From Aquisediminimonas profunda (GTDB lineage Bacteria; Pseudomonadota; Alphaproteobacteria; Sphingomonadales; Sphingomonadaceae): a DNA stretch of 64,000 bases. The notes under the pieces were generated by a model, which did not search any database, was not told the DNA's origin, and saw only the letters and a list, made by a program, of their open reading frames with translations. The translations under genes were made by a program, and so were the position numbers. Positions 43,962 through 54,683 of the stretch are shown here, in pieces. Location: assembly GCF_019443285.1 (NCBI RefSeq), contig NZ_CP080327.1, positions 1,484,001-1,548,000 of the forward strand, in the 5' to 3' direction. Numbering within the stretch: position 1 is the stretch's first letter; every line of letters starts with the position of its first letter.

Positions 43962-46082
43962 CTATTCGCCGCCGCTTCCGATCAGCTTGTCTTCGTTGGC
44001 GCGCTTGATGACGTATTGGCGAATATTCTCGATCTGCTCCGGAGAATACTGGCCAGCCCATGAGACCATGCCATTGTCCTTCAACAGGCCATCATGAACG
44101 ATCAGCTGCCAGAGTTTGGCATTCCCAAGTGCCGCTGAGTGACGGACATCAGGATTGAGGCTGCCGGCCACTGCGGCGTTCCCGTGACACACACTGCAGC
44201 TGTTGCCATAATGGCTTGAACCGTCGGTGACTTGCTCTGGCGTTCCGGTAAACGGCGGCGGATCGAGGACACGCTTGCTGTATGGTGGTGGCGGGGGCAG
44301 GGTTTTGGCGCCGCCGATCTTGAAGACCAGAAGTCGACTGATATTCGGTGCCATGCGCGATTTGCTTACGAGCATCCCCCCTGAGACATCCCAGACGCCT
44401 CCCCAGCCGACCAGGATCGCGACATATTGCACACCCTTGACCGAATAGGTCATGGGAGCCGCTATGACGCCGGATTGGGTGGGGAAGGTCCAAAGTTGCT
44501 TGCCAGTGTCAGCGGCATAGGCGCGAAATTCGCCTCCAGCCGTTCCCTGAAAGACGAGGTTTCCAGCAGTTGCCAGCGTGCCGCCGTTTGTCGGACCGGG
44601 ATAGTTGACCGTCCAGCGGGCTTTGCCAGCGACAGGATCCCAAGCGACAAGTGACCCATTCGATGCGGCTGCGGTCGCGGCCCGAATTGCCTTGTCTGCA
44701 GGGACTTCAAGGCCACCAACGTCCATGCCAAGCTGGAAGCCGACGGGGCCAGGCTTCCAATCCTTTGCGGCTGCCTTGTAGACCTGCACTGTCTCATTGG
44801 CCGGAATATAGACCAGACCTGTTTTCGGGCTGTATGACATTGGCGTCCAGCTATGCGCGCCTACTGCACCAGGCATACCGACCCACGGCTTGCCCGTGAT
44901 TTCATATCGCGCCTCCGGATTGACGATCGGCTTGCCTGACACGGGGTCGAGACCGGATGCCCAGTTGATCTTGGCAAAGGGCTTGCCCGAGATGAATTTT
45001 CCTGTCGCAGCATCAAGCGTATAGAAAAATCCGTTCTTTGGTGCGTGCAGGATCACGTGTTGAGGTTTTCCGTTCACCGGTATGTCGGCCACCATGATCT
45101 GCTGGTTGGAATCGAAATCCCAGCGATCTTCCGGCGTTTCCTGGAAATGCCAGACGTATTCGCCGGTGTCGGGCTTCACCGCGACAATTGATGCCGTGTA
45201 AAGACTGTCACCTGCAGCAGACCCGCGCGCGGCGGGATTCCATGGCTCTGCATTTGCGGTGCCGAAATAGACGAGATCGGTTTTGGGATCATAGGTGATG
45301 GAGTCCCAGACCGTCCCGCCACCGCCATTCTTCCAGGCATCAGGAGCCCATGTCTTGGATGCCGCTTCCAGATGCTTGCCTTCAAACGGCTTGGATGGGT
45401 CGCCGGGGACCGTGTAGAAGCGCCATGCTTCCTTGCCTGTCTCAGCATCGTAGGCGGCCAGATATCCGCGTGTGATATATTCTGCGCCAGCGCTGCCAAT
45501 CAGGACCTTGCCTTTGACAATGCGCGGGGCGCCAGTGATCGCCATATGCGACCCCTCTGGGATGGTCAGCTTGCTCCAGATGACCTTGCCATCGTCTGCG
45601 TTGAGCGCGATCAGTCGACCGTCGAGCGTGGCGACATAAACTTTGCCCTGATAAACAGCGACACCCCGATTGACCGCGTCGCAGCAGACATCGACCAATT
45701 TTGATCGCGGCACCTGCGGGTCATAAGACCAAAGTGGCTTTCCGGTGGCCGCGTCATAGGCTTTCACCATGCTCCATGCGGTAGTTATGTACATGACACC
45801 ATCGACGACGATCGGTGTTGCCTCCTGTCCGCGCGCCGTATCGAGGTCGGACGACCATTCGAGGCCTAGCTGACCAACATTCGAGTCATTCACAGCGGTG
45901 AGCGGAGAAAAGCGCTGCTCGTCATAGGTCCTGCCATAAGTCATCCAGTTCGCGCCGTCATCTGCGGCAGCGAGCAACCGTGCATCATCGACCTTGGCAC
46001 CCTTGCCTCCATTGTGGCCGCAGCTTGAAAGGCTTGCTGCACCAAGGATCAGGGCTCCAGCCAAGACATAGCGCTTGTACAT
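43962..46082 (-). CDS. PQQ-dependent quinohaemoprotein alcohol dehydrogenase (type II-like)
   Basis: 706 residues. An N-terminal lipobox (ALILGAASLSSCG, Cys21) predicts a lipoprotein rather than a soluble periplasmic enzyme. The eight-bladed PQQ propeller includes the vicinal Cys-Cys in LVDVCCDAVNRG (about residue 130) and Trp-docking repeats such as DAATGKPLWSYD. A C-terminal cytochrome c domain carries CSVCHG (about residue 626). Thus electrons pass from alcohol via PQQ to haem. No pqq biosynthesis genes or partner cytochrome are in view. A substrate (alcohol or aldehyde) cannot be named. Confidence 0.9.
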   Translation of the reverse strand: MYKRYVLAGALILGAASLSSCGHNGGKGAKVDDARLLAAADDGANWMTYGRTYDEQRFSPLTAVNDSNVGQLGLEWSSDLDTARGQEATPIVVDGVMYITTAWSMVKAYDAATGKPLWSYDPQVPRSKLVDVCCDAVNRGVAVYQGKVYVATLDGRLIALNADDGKVIWSKLTIPEGSHMAITGAPRIVKGKVLIGSAGAEYITRGYLAAYDAETGKEAWRFYTVPGDPSKPFEGKHLEAASKTWAPDAWKNGGGGTVWDSITYDPKTDLVYFGTANAEPWNPAARGSAAGDSLYTASIVAVKPDTGEYVWHFQETPEDRWDFDSNQQIMVADIPVNGKPQHVILHAPKNGFFYTLDAATGKFISGKPFAKINWASGLDPVSGKPIVNPEARYEITGKPWVGMPGAVGAHSWTPMSYSPKTGLVYIPANETVQVYKAAAKDWKPGPVGFQLGMDVGGLEVPADKAIRAATAAASNGSLVAWDPVAGKARWTVNYPGPTNGGTLATAGNLVFQGTAGGEFRAYAADTGKQLWTFPTQSGVIAAPMTYSVKGVQYVAILVGWGGVWDVSGGMLVSKSRMAPNISRLLVFKIGGAKTLPPPPPYSKRVLDPPPFTGTPEQVTDGSSHYGNSCSVCHGNAAVAGSLNPDVRHSAALGNAKLWQLIVHDGLLKDNGMVSWAGQYSPEQIENIRQYVIKRANEDKLIGSGGE

Positions 46083-46200
46083 ACATCACTCTCCCGCACC
46101 GGCAGCCTGATTGACCATCCGGATTCGCGGCGAAACTGCCTTCGAAGAGCCGGTTTGTCCACAATTCCTTGGTTCCCAAAAAGGGGTTCTGCGGATGACG

Positions 46201-47700
46201 CTACGGATTGACCCAGTCGAACGATCGCGAAACAGCCTTGTTCCACGAAGCATAGAGGCTTGCCCGGTTGATTTCGTCCATCACGGGGTGCCAACGCTTG
46301 TCTACACCCCAATTGTCGACAATATCCTGCGTCGAATTCCAGTAGCCCACTGCAAGTCCCGCGGCATAGGCAGCGCCCAATGCAGTTGTTTCGATCACTT
46401 TGGGCCTCACCACGGGCACACCCAGAATATCGGACTGGAACTGCATCAACAACTCATTCACGACCATACCCCCGTCGGTTCGCAATTCGCTGATTGCGAC
46501 GCCGGAATCCTTTGTCATGGCATCAAGGACTTCGCGGGTCTGGAATGCTGTCGCTTCAAGGGCTGCGCGCGCAATATGTCCTTTGTTTGCGAAACGGGTC
46601 AGGCCGGCAATGACGCCACGGGCATTGTCCTTCCAGTGAGGCGCGTAGAGGCCCGAAAAGGCCGGCACGAAATAGACATCGCCATTGTCGGAAACGGTTC
46701 GTGCCAGTGCCTCGATTTCACTGGCATGCGCAATGAGCCCCAGATTGTCCCGAAGCCACTGAACCAGCGCACCGGCAATCGAGATCGAACCCTCCAGCGC
46801 GTAGATCGCCGGAGCATCGCCAAGCTTGTAGCCAAGGGTCGTGAGCAGACCGCAGGTCGATGGAAACGGGCGTTCCCCAGTGTTCATCAGCATGAAACAG
46901 CCCGTGCCATAGGTGTTCTTTGCTTCTCCCGGATTCAGGCAGGCCTGACCGAACAGCGCGGCCTGCTGGTCGCCGAGAATGCCGGAAACCGGCACCCCCT
47001 GAAGCGCGCCGGTCGCAATGCCATAGACTTCGCTCGACGATCGGATCGTTGGCAGGCACGCACGCGGCACATTGAACAGCGCAAGAATGTCTTCATCCCA
47101 GTCAAGGGTTTCCAGATTCATCATTTGAGTGCGCGACGCGTTGGTCACGTCCGTCACGTGAATTCCCCCATCGCTACCGCCTGTCAGTTTCCAGGTGAGC
47201 CAGCAGTCCATGGTTCCAAACAGCAGGTCGCCTTGCTCCGCAGCAGCTTGCGCGCCGGGCACGTTATCGAGCAGCCAACGCAGTTTGAGTCCTGAAAAAT
47301 AGGTCGCCAGCGGGAGGCCGGTTTGCGCCCGAAGCCGGTCCTGGCCCCCGTCACGAGCAAACCCGGTTACAAGTTGGTCTGTTCGCGTATCCATCCAGAC
47401 GATCGCGTTGTGTATGGGTTCCCCGGTGTGGCGGTTCCAGACCAGGCTCGTTTCGCGCTGGTTGGTGATGCCAACCGCTGCAAGGTCACTGGGCAATAAT
47501 CCTGCCTTGGCAAGTGCGCCCGTGATGACATTTCCCGTATTGCGCCAAATTTCGTTTGCGTCATGTTCGACCCATCCGGCGCGCGGCATGATCTGCTCGT
47601 GCTCTTTCTGGTCAACAGCAATGATCGTCCCGCTCCGATCGAAAACTATGAAACGGCTGCTTGTCGTTCCCTGATCGATCGCGCCAACATATCTAGTCAT
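46201..47700 (-). CDS. glpK: Glycerol kinase
   Basis: 499 residues from [24 protein letters not shown] lies six bases before this ATG, so it is preferred to the ATG two codons upstream. FGGY-family features: DQGTTSSR phosphate loop, the substrate segment [16 protein letters not shown], and [13 protein letters not shown]. It phosphorylates glycerol to glycerol 3-phosphate. No glpF, glpD or glpR is adjacent; it stands alone between the PQQ dehydrogenase and a divergent SLOG-like membrane gene. Confidence 0.96.
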   Translation of the reverse strand: MTRYVGAIDQGTTSSRFIVFDRSGTIIAVDQKEHEQIMPRAGWVEHDANEIWRNTGNVITGALAKAGLLPSDLAAVGITNQRETSLVWNRHTGEPIHNAIVWMDTRTDQLVTGFARDGGQDRLRAQTGLPLATYFSGLKLRWLLDNVPGAQAAAEQGDLLFGTMDCWLTWKLTGGSDGGIHVTDVTNASRTQMMNLETLDWDEDILALFNVPRACLPTIRSSSEVYGIATGALQGVPVSGILGDQQAALFGQACLNPGEAKNTYGTGCFMLMNTGERPFPSTCGLLTTLGYKLGDAPAIYALEGSISIAGALVQWLRDNLGLIAHASEIEALARTVSDNGDVYFVPAFSGLYAPHWKDNARGVIAGLTRFANKGHIARAALEATAFQTREVLDAMTKDSGVAISELRTDGGMVVNELLMQFQSDILGVPVVRPKVIETTALGAAYAAGLAVGYWNSTQDIVDNWGVDKRWHPVMDEINRASLYASWNKAVSRSFDWVNP

Positions 47701-47846
47701 TTTCATTTCCTGTCGAATGGAAAGCGATGGTTATGAAAATGCGACTGTGCCGACAAGCGCGAAACGGGGAGCCTTGGTCAATCCGAAAGCGTGGCGGGAG
47801 CGCTGGAGGGGGTTGCCGCAAGAGACTTGGCCGCTACGATGGCGGG

Positions 47847-49823
47847 ATGAATTCGCCTCACGCCGGGCTCTCCAGCTCGATTGCATTACCAAAATCACGC
47901 CTGTGCGTCGGAATAACCGGCCACCGCTACAGCAATCCGGTTTTTGGCCGGAATCACGCCGCTATCGAAGACGCATTGGGTTCGGTATTTGACACGATCG
48001 ATGCCGTTGTCGCACGCCAAGGTGATGCGATTGCGCCAACGCGTCTGCACTCGCTTCTTGCCCATGGCACCGACCTCATGGCTGTAGAGCGCGCTTTGCA
48101 GCGCAGCTGGGAAAATGCTGCGCCTTTACCGTTCGGTCTTGCCTTGAATATCGCGATCAATGCGCATCCTGAAACCGCTGAAGATGCGCTCGCCATCATT
48201 GCAGGTGAAAATCCAGATTGCGCCGAAGCGAGTGCGCGGGCGATCCATATCCGTTCGCTGGCTGCGCAGGCTTTGTGCTTCGAACTGGCCGAGCAGGACG
48301 AGGCGATCACTGGGCTGTTTCTTGCAGCATTGCGGACGCCACAGGATTCGTCGGCCGCTGCCTCATTTGCGACGCTGAGTTCGGAGCGCGTTGCGGCGGC
48401 GGGCCGCATCATGATCGAGCAGTCGGACATTCTGGTCGCTGTCTGGGATGGCGTAACGCCTGGAGCCGTCGGCGGAACGCGGCACACCATTGCGGCAGCC
48501 CTTGCGCACGGTGCGCCGGTTGTCTGGATTGATGCCCGCAATCCGCTGGATTGGAGGATTCTCAGGACTCCCGAGTCATTGCATGCAGAAGTCGGTACCG
48601 TGTCGGCCGAACACATTGCAGTCCTGATTGAGGATATCGTCAGGCCGGCGACGCCTGATCAGGCCGAGCGCGTTATCCGCTTTCATACAGAACACTGGCA
48701 TACGCGCAGCCATCGCCAATTTCATGCCTATCGCCGAATTGAAGCGATTTTCGGAGGGGGTGGCATCCGTCGCGCAGTGTCGAGCCTCGTCCAGAAATAT
48801 GAGCGCCCAGATGATATTGCCCAGGGTTCGGGTGCACCGCTGCTTAGAACGGCGCGCGGACTCGCCGGCAGCGACCAAGCCTTTGTCGGCAGGATCGAAA
48901 CGCAGGTGCTTCAGCGATTTGCCTGGGCAGATGGCCTTTCGACCTATCTGTCCGATGCCTATCGCGGTGGAATGGTCACCAATTTCCTGCTCTCTGCCTT
49001 CGCGATCATCGGCGGGGTGTCGTACCTGCCGTTCGCAAGTCCCGATTCCAAATGGCCTTTTGCCCTGTTCGAATTCCTGCTGCTTGTGGCCATTCTCGGG
49101 ATAACGGCGATTGGGCGGAAGCGACGCTGGCATGGACGCTGGTTTGAAACGCGGCGTGTTGCCGAATATTTCCGCCATGCACCAATCCTGCTGCTGCTGG
49201 GGGTTGCGCGCTCGCCGGGGCGTTGGCCAAGGGGGTCTGACACGCAATGGCCGGAACATTACGCCCGTCTTGCCTTGCGTGAACTGGGTCTTCCAAAGAT
49301 TGTTGTCACCCAAGCCTACCTGCGGACTGCATTCGAAGACCTTCTGGGACACCATGCAAAGCTCCAGCGGGCTTACCATCGTGACAAGGCCAAGCGGCTG
49401 ACGACAGTCCACCATAACCTCGACCGCATGTCCGAAATCCTTTTCAGCCTCGCTGTTGCAGCCGTGGCGACTTATCTCGGCCTGGTTGCGGGCAGCGCAC
49501 TTGGGCTGATTCCGGAGGCGACCGCACACAGCGTGTCAAAGTTCTTCACCTTTCTCGGCGTGGCTTTGCCGGCACTTGGCGGCGCTTTTGCCGGTATTCG
49601 CTATTTCGGTGACTTCGAACGCTTTGCGGCCATTTCCGAAGTGACGGCGGAAAAACTCGAAGCAGTCGAGCAACGAATCGCAAATCTGCGAAAAGTTGCG
49701 GACGGGCATATCCGCTATGCCCAGGTCGCAAACCTTGCGCATGCCATTGACGATATTGTGGTCGCTGAAATCGAGAATTGGCAATCGGTCTTTGCCGGAA
49801 AGCAGATCGCCGTTCCGGTCTAG
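47847..49823 (+). CDS. SLOG-like N-terminal domain fused to four-TM membrane protein
   Basis: 658 residues from MNSPHAGLSSSIALPKSRL; in-frame codons upstream to 47727 are unlikely coding. Residues 15-245 look like a SLOG/LOG-type Rossmannoid: GITGHRYSNP (22-31), LLAHGTDLMAVERAL (70-84) and AVWDGVTPGAVGGTRHTIAA then HGAPVVWIDA (198-230), the usual nucleotide-loop order. Four hydrophobic helices follow in two hairpins, near residues 374-396, 403-422, 529-550 and 566-588, and the C-terminus is a coiled coil (EVTAEKLEAVEQRIANL). Function unknown; related SLOG plus two-TM (SLATT) proteins are predicted nucleotide-gated immunity effectors. It ends in a 4-bp overlap with the convergent ACAD gene. 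Confidence 0.7.
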   Translation: MNSPHAGLSSSIALPKSRLCVGITGHRYSNPVFGRNHAAIEDALGSVFDTIDAVVARQGDAIAPTRLHSLLAHGTDLMAVERALQRSWENAAPLPFGLALNIAINAHPETAEDALAIIAGENPDCAEASARAIHIRSLAAQALCFELAEQDEAITGLFLAALRTPQDSSAAASFATLSSERVAAAGRIMIEQSDILVAVWDGVTPGAVGGTRHTIAAALAHGAPVVWIDARNPLDWRILRTPESLHAEVGTVSAEHIAVLIEDIVRPATPDQAERVIRFHTEHWHTRSHRQFHAYRRIEAIFGGGGIRRAVSSLVQKYERPDDIAQGSGAPLLRTARGLAGSDQAFVGRIETQVLQRFAWADGLSTYLSDAYRGGMVTNFLLSAFAIIGGVSYLPFASPDSKWPFALFEFLLLVAILGITAIGRKRRWHGRWFETRRVAEYFRHAPILLLLGVARSPGRWPRGSDTQWPEHYARLALRELGLPKIVVTQAYLRTAFEDLLGHHAKLQRAYHRDKAKRLTTVHHNLDRMSEILFSLAVAAVATYLGLVAGSALGLIPEATAHSVSKFFTFLGVALPALGGAFAGIRYFGDFERFAAISEVTAEKLEAVEQRIANLRKVADGHIRYAQVANLAHAIDDIVVAEIENWQSVFAGKQIAVPV

Positions 49824-51436
49824 GCGCGGCCCAACGCGCGCTGAAGTAGTTCGCGCGCGACAACTTTCAAGGCAAGCGTCTCCTCCGCCCCTTCGAAAAT
49901 CGACAGGACGCGCGCGTCAACGAAATACCGGCTGACCGCGGTTTCCTCGGCATAGCCCATGCCGCCGTGAATCTGCAGGGCTTCTCTTGTGACAAGCTCT
50001 GCGGAGCGGCAGGCATAAAGCTTTGCGAGGCTTGCTTCCATCTGACCTTCGCCGGCGTCGAGCATCGTTCCGACGCGATAGGCCAACTGGCGGCAGGCAG
50101 CATATCGGGCGGCCATTGTCGCAATTTTCGCTTGCGTCAGCTGAAATGTGCCAAGCTGCCTGCCAAAGACTTGCCGGTCCCCGGCATAGCGAATGGCTGC
50201 CTTGATCGCGGCTGCCATCAATCCGCAAGCTCGCCCCGCAGTCTGGATGCGGCCGCCGGTCATGCCAGCCATCGTGTAGTAGAATCCGTTGCCCAAGCCG
50301 CCCGCTTCGCCAAGAAGATTGGCATCCGGCACAAAAAAATCTTCAAACGCCAAGTCGAAGCTGTGCATGCCGCGATAGCCGATCGTGGGAATGGCCTTGC
50401 CGCTCAAACGCCCGCCGGTTGATTGGCGATAGTCGAAGGCGTGGCCATCGAACGAGGGCTTCTCGACAAGCAGGATGCTCAGTCCCTTGTAACCGTCGGT
50501 ATCGCCTGTTCGGGCGACAACCATCAGCACACCGGCTTTGCCGGCGAATGTGCACCAGGTCTTTGCGCCATTGAGCATCCATCCACCTTCTGTCTGCTGG
50601 CCCCGAAGGTTGAGGCTGGCAGCATCGGATCCGAAATCCGGCTCAGTAATTGCAATGGCAGCAAGCGGATCTCCGGCCGCGATCCTCGGCAACCAATAGT
50701 CCTTCTGGGCGTCAGTCCCTCCCGCTAGGATGGCGCGCGTCAGTATCTCGGGCCGTGTGATGAGACTTCCGGCGGCGCCCAGCGAAGCCTCTGACAAGGC
50801 CTCGGTGACCGCAATCATGGCAAGCGTATCTTCGCCTTCATCTGGTGCGCTTCCCCCAAAGCGCATAGGCACCGAAAGACCGAACACCCCCATGTCCCGC
50901 AATTGCGCCAGCAGGGATTCGGGGATGTCTTGATCATACCGGTGAATATCTCCTGCGATTGGCGCAACATGCTCCTGACCGAAGCGCTGGAACGTCTCGC
51001 GCATCAAGTCGACATGCGCATTGGTCTCAAGTCGTGTGAAATCGATGTCCGTGGCTATGATCGACTTGCCGATTTCCGCTAGCGCCGCCCCGATACCGTT
51101 CCGTTGCACCTGCAAATAATCTGCTGCACCGCGAAGGCTCGCGAGGTCCAAGTCGCAATCAAGTTCGGCTGCGATCGCGTCGAGACGTTGCAATGCGCTC
51201 GGCAGTGCAAGTGCTGCAAAGGTCAAGGCAAGATGAGCAGCGGCACCGTCGCGCGCCTGCAGCATTTCCCGAGCAGCGAAAAGTTCAGAGGCGGCAAAGG
51301 CGAGTTCGTAGCAGCAGATCTGGTGCTGATCGAGCAGGTTCCCGTCAAGCTTGCCGTTTACCGAGCAGCGCTGAGCCAGAACTGCAGCCGCGTTGGCGAA
51401 CTGCGCTTCGAATCGCGCCACCAATTGCATCGTCAC
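49820..51436 (-). CDS. Acyl-CoA dehydrogenase with N-terminal helical extension
   Basis: 538 residues. The ACAD core begins near residue 140 (DLMRETFQRFGQEHVAPIAG) and has AITEPDFGSDAAS with the flavin loop, KTWCTFAGKAGV, RQVFGRQLGTFQLTQAKIAT, the QIHGGMGYAEE motif, and the base Glu in VLSIFEGAEE. Residues 1-135 are extra and helical (LLDQHQICCYELAFAASELF and similar), longer than ordinary 380-residue ACADs. It oxidises an acyl-CoA using FAD and ETF. A second start six bases downstream is possible. No nearby ETF or enoyl hydratase. Confidence 0.88.
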   Translation of the reverse strand: MTMQLVARFEAQFANAAAVLAQRCSVNGKLDGNLLDQHQICCYELAFAASELFAAREMLQARDGAAAHLALTFAALALPSALQRLDAIAAELDCDLDLASLRGAADYLQVQRNGIGAALAEIGKSIIATDIDFTRLETNAHVDLMRETFQRFGQEHVAPIAGDIHRYDQDIPESLLAQLRDMGVFGLSVPMRFGGSAPDEGEDTLAMIAVTEALSEASLGAAGSLITRPEILTRAILAGGTDAQKDYWLPRIAAGDPLAAIAITEPDFGSDAASLNLRGQQTEGGWMLNGAKTWCTFAGKAGVLMVVARTGDTDGYKGLSILLVEKPSFDGHAFDYRQSTGGRLSGKAIPTIGYRGMHSFDLAFEDFFVPDANLLGEAGGLGNGFYYTMAGMTGGRIQTAGRACGLMAAAIKAAIRYAGDRQVFGRQLGTFQLTQAKIATMAARYAACRQLAYRVGTMLDAGEGQMEASLAKLYACRSAELVTREALQIHGGMGYAEETAVSRYFVDARVLSIFEGAEETLALKVVARELLQRALGRA

Positions 51437-51535
51437 GGCACTCCCTGTTCGACGAGCCTTCTTGAAGGCCCGAACTCAAGTGCGGCTATGCGGATTTGTC
51501 GGCAAAGGCAATGGCTTCAACTGCCCCCAAATGTG

Positions 51536-52984
<1,449 letters not shown>

Positions 52985-53019
52985 AACGGGGCATAGTAAA
53001 CATGCGCTTAATGCTGCAC

Positions 53020-53035
53020 TGTGACGTGCATCACG
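53020..53035. promoter_or_regulatory. Crp/Fnr-type dyad between NtrC-like gene and coxIV-pnt
   Basis: TGTGA-CGTGCA-TCACG: nine of ten half-site positions match the Crp consensus TGTGA-N6-TCACA. It is 36 bp from the regulator start and 94 bp from the coxIV start, so could serve either gene. The factor is inferred. Confidence 0.45.
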
Positions 53036-53128
53036 GTGCCAGAATTGTGACGGCCCAATTCGATAGTTGAGAATGCGGACAGCGCTGGCTAAAGCTCGAA
53101 TGAAAATCTTTGAATCAAGGGGAAAGAC

Positions 53129-53254
53129 ATGGCTGGCAATAGCGACATGAAGGCACATCGCGAAACCTATGAGAGCGTGATGAGCTTGCTCAAATGGAGT
53201 GCTGTCGCTTCCTTCATCGTTGGGGCGATCGTTGTCGTTCTGATCGGCAGCTAA
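53129..53254 (+). CDS. aa3-type cytochrome c oxidase subunit IV, 41 residues
   Basis: Sequence opens MAGNSDMKAHRETYESVMSL and ends in one TM helix (ASFIVGAIVVVLIGS): the CoxIV (PF07835) single-helix subunit typical of alphaproteobacterial aa3 oxidases. AAGGGGAAAG upstream gives a ribosome site. Its stop is one base before the pntAA GTG. The protein is too short for many automatic gene callers. The pairing of CoxIV with pntA is widespread in sphingomonads. Confidence 0.88.
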   Translation: MAGNSDMKAHRETYESVMSLLKWSAVASFIVGAIVVVLIGS

Positions 53255-53255
53255 C

Positions 53256-54386
53256 GTGGTCAAAATCGCTGTCCTCAAAGAGACCGCAGCAGGCGAATTC
53301 CGAGCTGCGGCAACGCCCGAGACTGTGAAGAAGTTCATTGGCCTCGGCGCGACTCTTTTCGTTGAGAAGGGCACTGGTGCCGGGGCTTCCATCTCCGATG
53401 CGGACTATGAGGCCGCGGGCGCAACGCTGGGCACTCTGGCGGCGACGGCAAAGGACGCGGATATCATCCTCGGCGTACAGGGGCCGGATCCCAAATCCCT
53501 GAAGGGCGTGAAGGACGGAGCCTGGATTGTGGCCGGGCTCGATCCGTTCGGTCAACGGGCACGGGTGGACGAGTATGCGAAAGCTGGTGTCGAGGCACTG
53601 GCCATGGAATTCATGCCGCGCATCACGCGAGCACAGTCGATGGACATTTTGTCGTCGCAATCGAACCTCGCAGGCTACAAGGCCGTGATCGATGCGGCGG
53701 GTGCCTTCGGGCGCGCCTTCCCGATGATGATGACAGCCGCAGGCACAGTCAGCGCGGCGCGGGTTTTCATTATGGGCGTCGGCGTCGCGGGGCTTCAGGC
53801 AATCGCGACCGCTCGCCGCCTCGGTGCGCAGGTTTCGGCAACCGACGTGCGCTCGGCCACGAAGGAACAGATCGAATCGCTGGGCGCCAAGGCCATTTTT
53901 GTTGAAAATGTTGCTGGCATCGAAGGCGAGGGCGCGGGTGGCTATGCGACCGAAATGTCGGATGAGTACAAGGCGGCACAGGCCGAACTGGTTTCTTCCC
54001 ACATCGCCAAACAGGACATTGTGATCACGACAGCCCTGATCCCCGGACGCGCCGCGCCACGGCTGATCACCGATGCGCAGATCAAATCAATGAAGCCCGG
54101 CAGTGTGATCTTCGACCTGGCGGTGGCGCAAGGCGGAAACGTTGAAGGCAGCAAGGCTGATGAAGTCGTCGTGAAGCACGGCGTGAAAATCCTCGGCTAT
54201 GCCAACACGCCGGCGCATCTTGCAGCCGACACGTCTGCCCTGTTCTCGCGCAACCTGTTCAATTTCCTGAGTGCGTTCTGGGACAAGGAGGCCGGCCGGC
54301 CGGTCCTCCCTGATGATGACGAAATCACGGCAGCCATCCGCCTGACCAAGGGCGGCAAGGTTGTGAATGAACGCCTGTTGGGCTGA
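53256..54386 (+). CDS. pntAA: NAD(P) transhydrogenase subunit alpha part 1
   Basis: 376 residues from GTG 53256 (MVKIAVLKETAAGEFRAAAT), one base after coxIV. NAD(H)-binding domain I with GVGVAGLQAIATARRLGAQV (Rossmann loop) and TALIPGRAAPRLIT; the mobile-loop region ends with EVVVKHGVKILGYANTPAHL. It is the separate domain-I polypeptide of the proton-translocating transhydrogenase that makes NADPH at the expense of the proton gradient. Confidence 0.95.
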   Translation: MVKIAVLKETAAGEFRAAATPETVKKFIGLGATLFVEKGTGAGASISDADYEAAGATLGTLAATAKDADIILGVQGPDPKSLKGVKDGAWIVAGLDPFGQRARVDEYAKAGVEALAMEFMPRITRAQSMDILSSQSNLAGYKAVIDAAGAFGRAFPMMMTAAGTVSAARVFIMGVGVAGLQAIATARRLGAQVSATDVRSATKEQIESLGAKAIFVENVAGIEGEGAGGYATEMSDEYKAAQAELVSSHIAKQDIVITTALIPGRAAPRLITDAQIKSMKPGSVIFDLAVAQGGNVEGSKADEVVVKHGVKILGYANTPAHLAADTSALFSRNLFNFLSAFWDKEAGRPVLPDDDEITAAIRLTKGGKVVNERLLG

Positions 54387-54397
54387 CGGGAGCAGTT

Positions 54398-54679
54398 ATG
54401 GACTTCATCTCAATTCTTTCCATCTTCGTGCTGGCCTGCTTTGTCGGCTATTACGTTGTCTGGTCAGTTACCCCTGCATTGCATACGCCGCTGATGGCAG
54501 TGACGAACGCGATTTCCTCGGTGATCATTGTCGGCGCGCTGATTGCGTCGGCTGCGGCAGGCTCGCCGACGTCCAAATGGCTGGGGCTGATCGCCGTTGC
54601 GCTCGCAAGCGTCAATATCTTCGGAGGCTTCGCCGTGACGGCGCGCATGCTGGCGATGTACAAGAAGAAGGAGCGCTAG
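54398..54679 (+). CDS. pntAB: NAD(P) transhydrogenase subunit alpha part 2
   Basis: 93 residues, three TM helices. LACFVGYYVVWSVTPALHTP and LMAVTNAISSVIIVGALI are the hallmark strings of the small membrane part of domain II. It lies 11 bp after pntAA and 4 bp before pntB, as in other split-pnt operons. Confidence 0.95.
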   Translation: MDFISILSIFVLACFVGYYVVWSVTPALHTPLMAVTNAISSVIIVGALIASAAAGSPTSKWLGLIAVALASVNIFGGFAVTARMLAMYKKKER

Positions 54680-54683
54680 GCGC

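Noticed and set aside
53027-53041. Possible sigma54 promoter TGGCAC-N5-TGCA before the NtrC-like gene
   Set aside because: The GG to GC distance is 11 bp instead of the required 12, and spacing is strict for sigma54.
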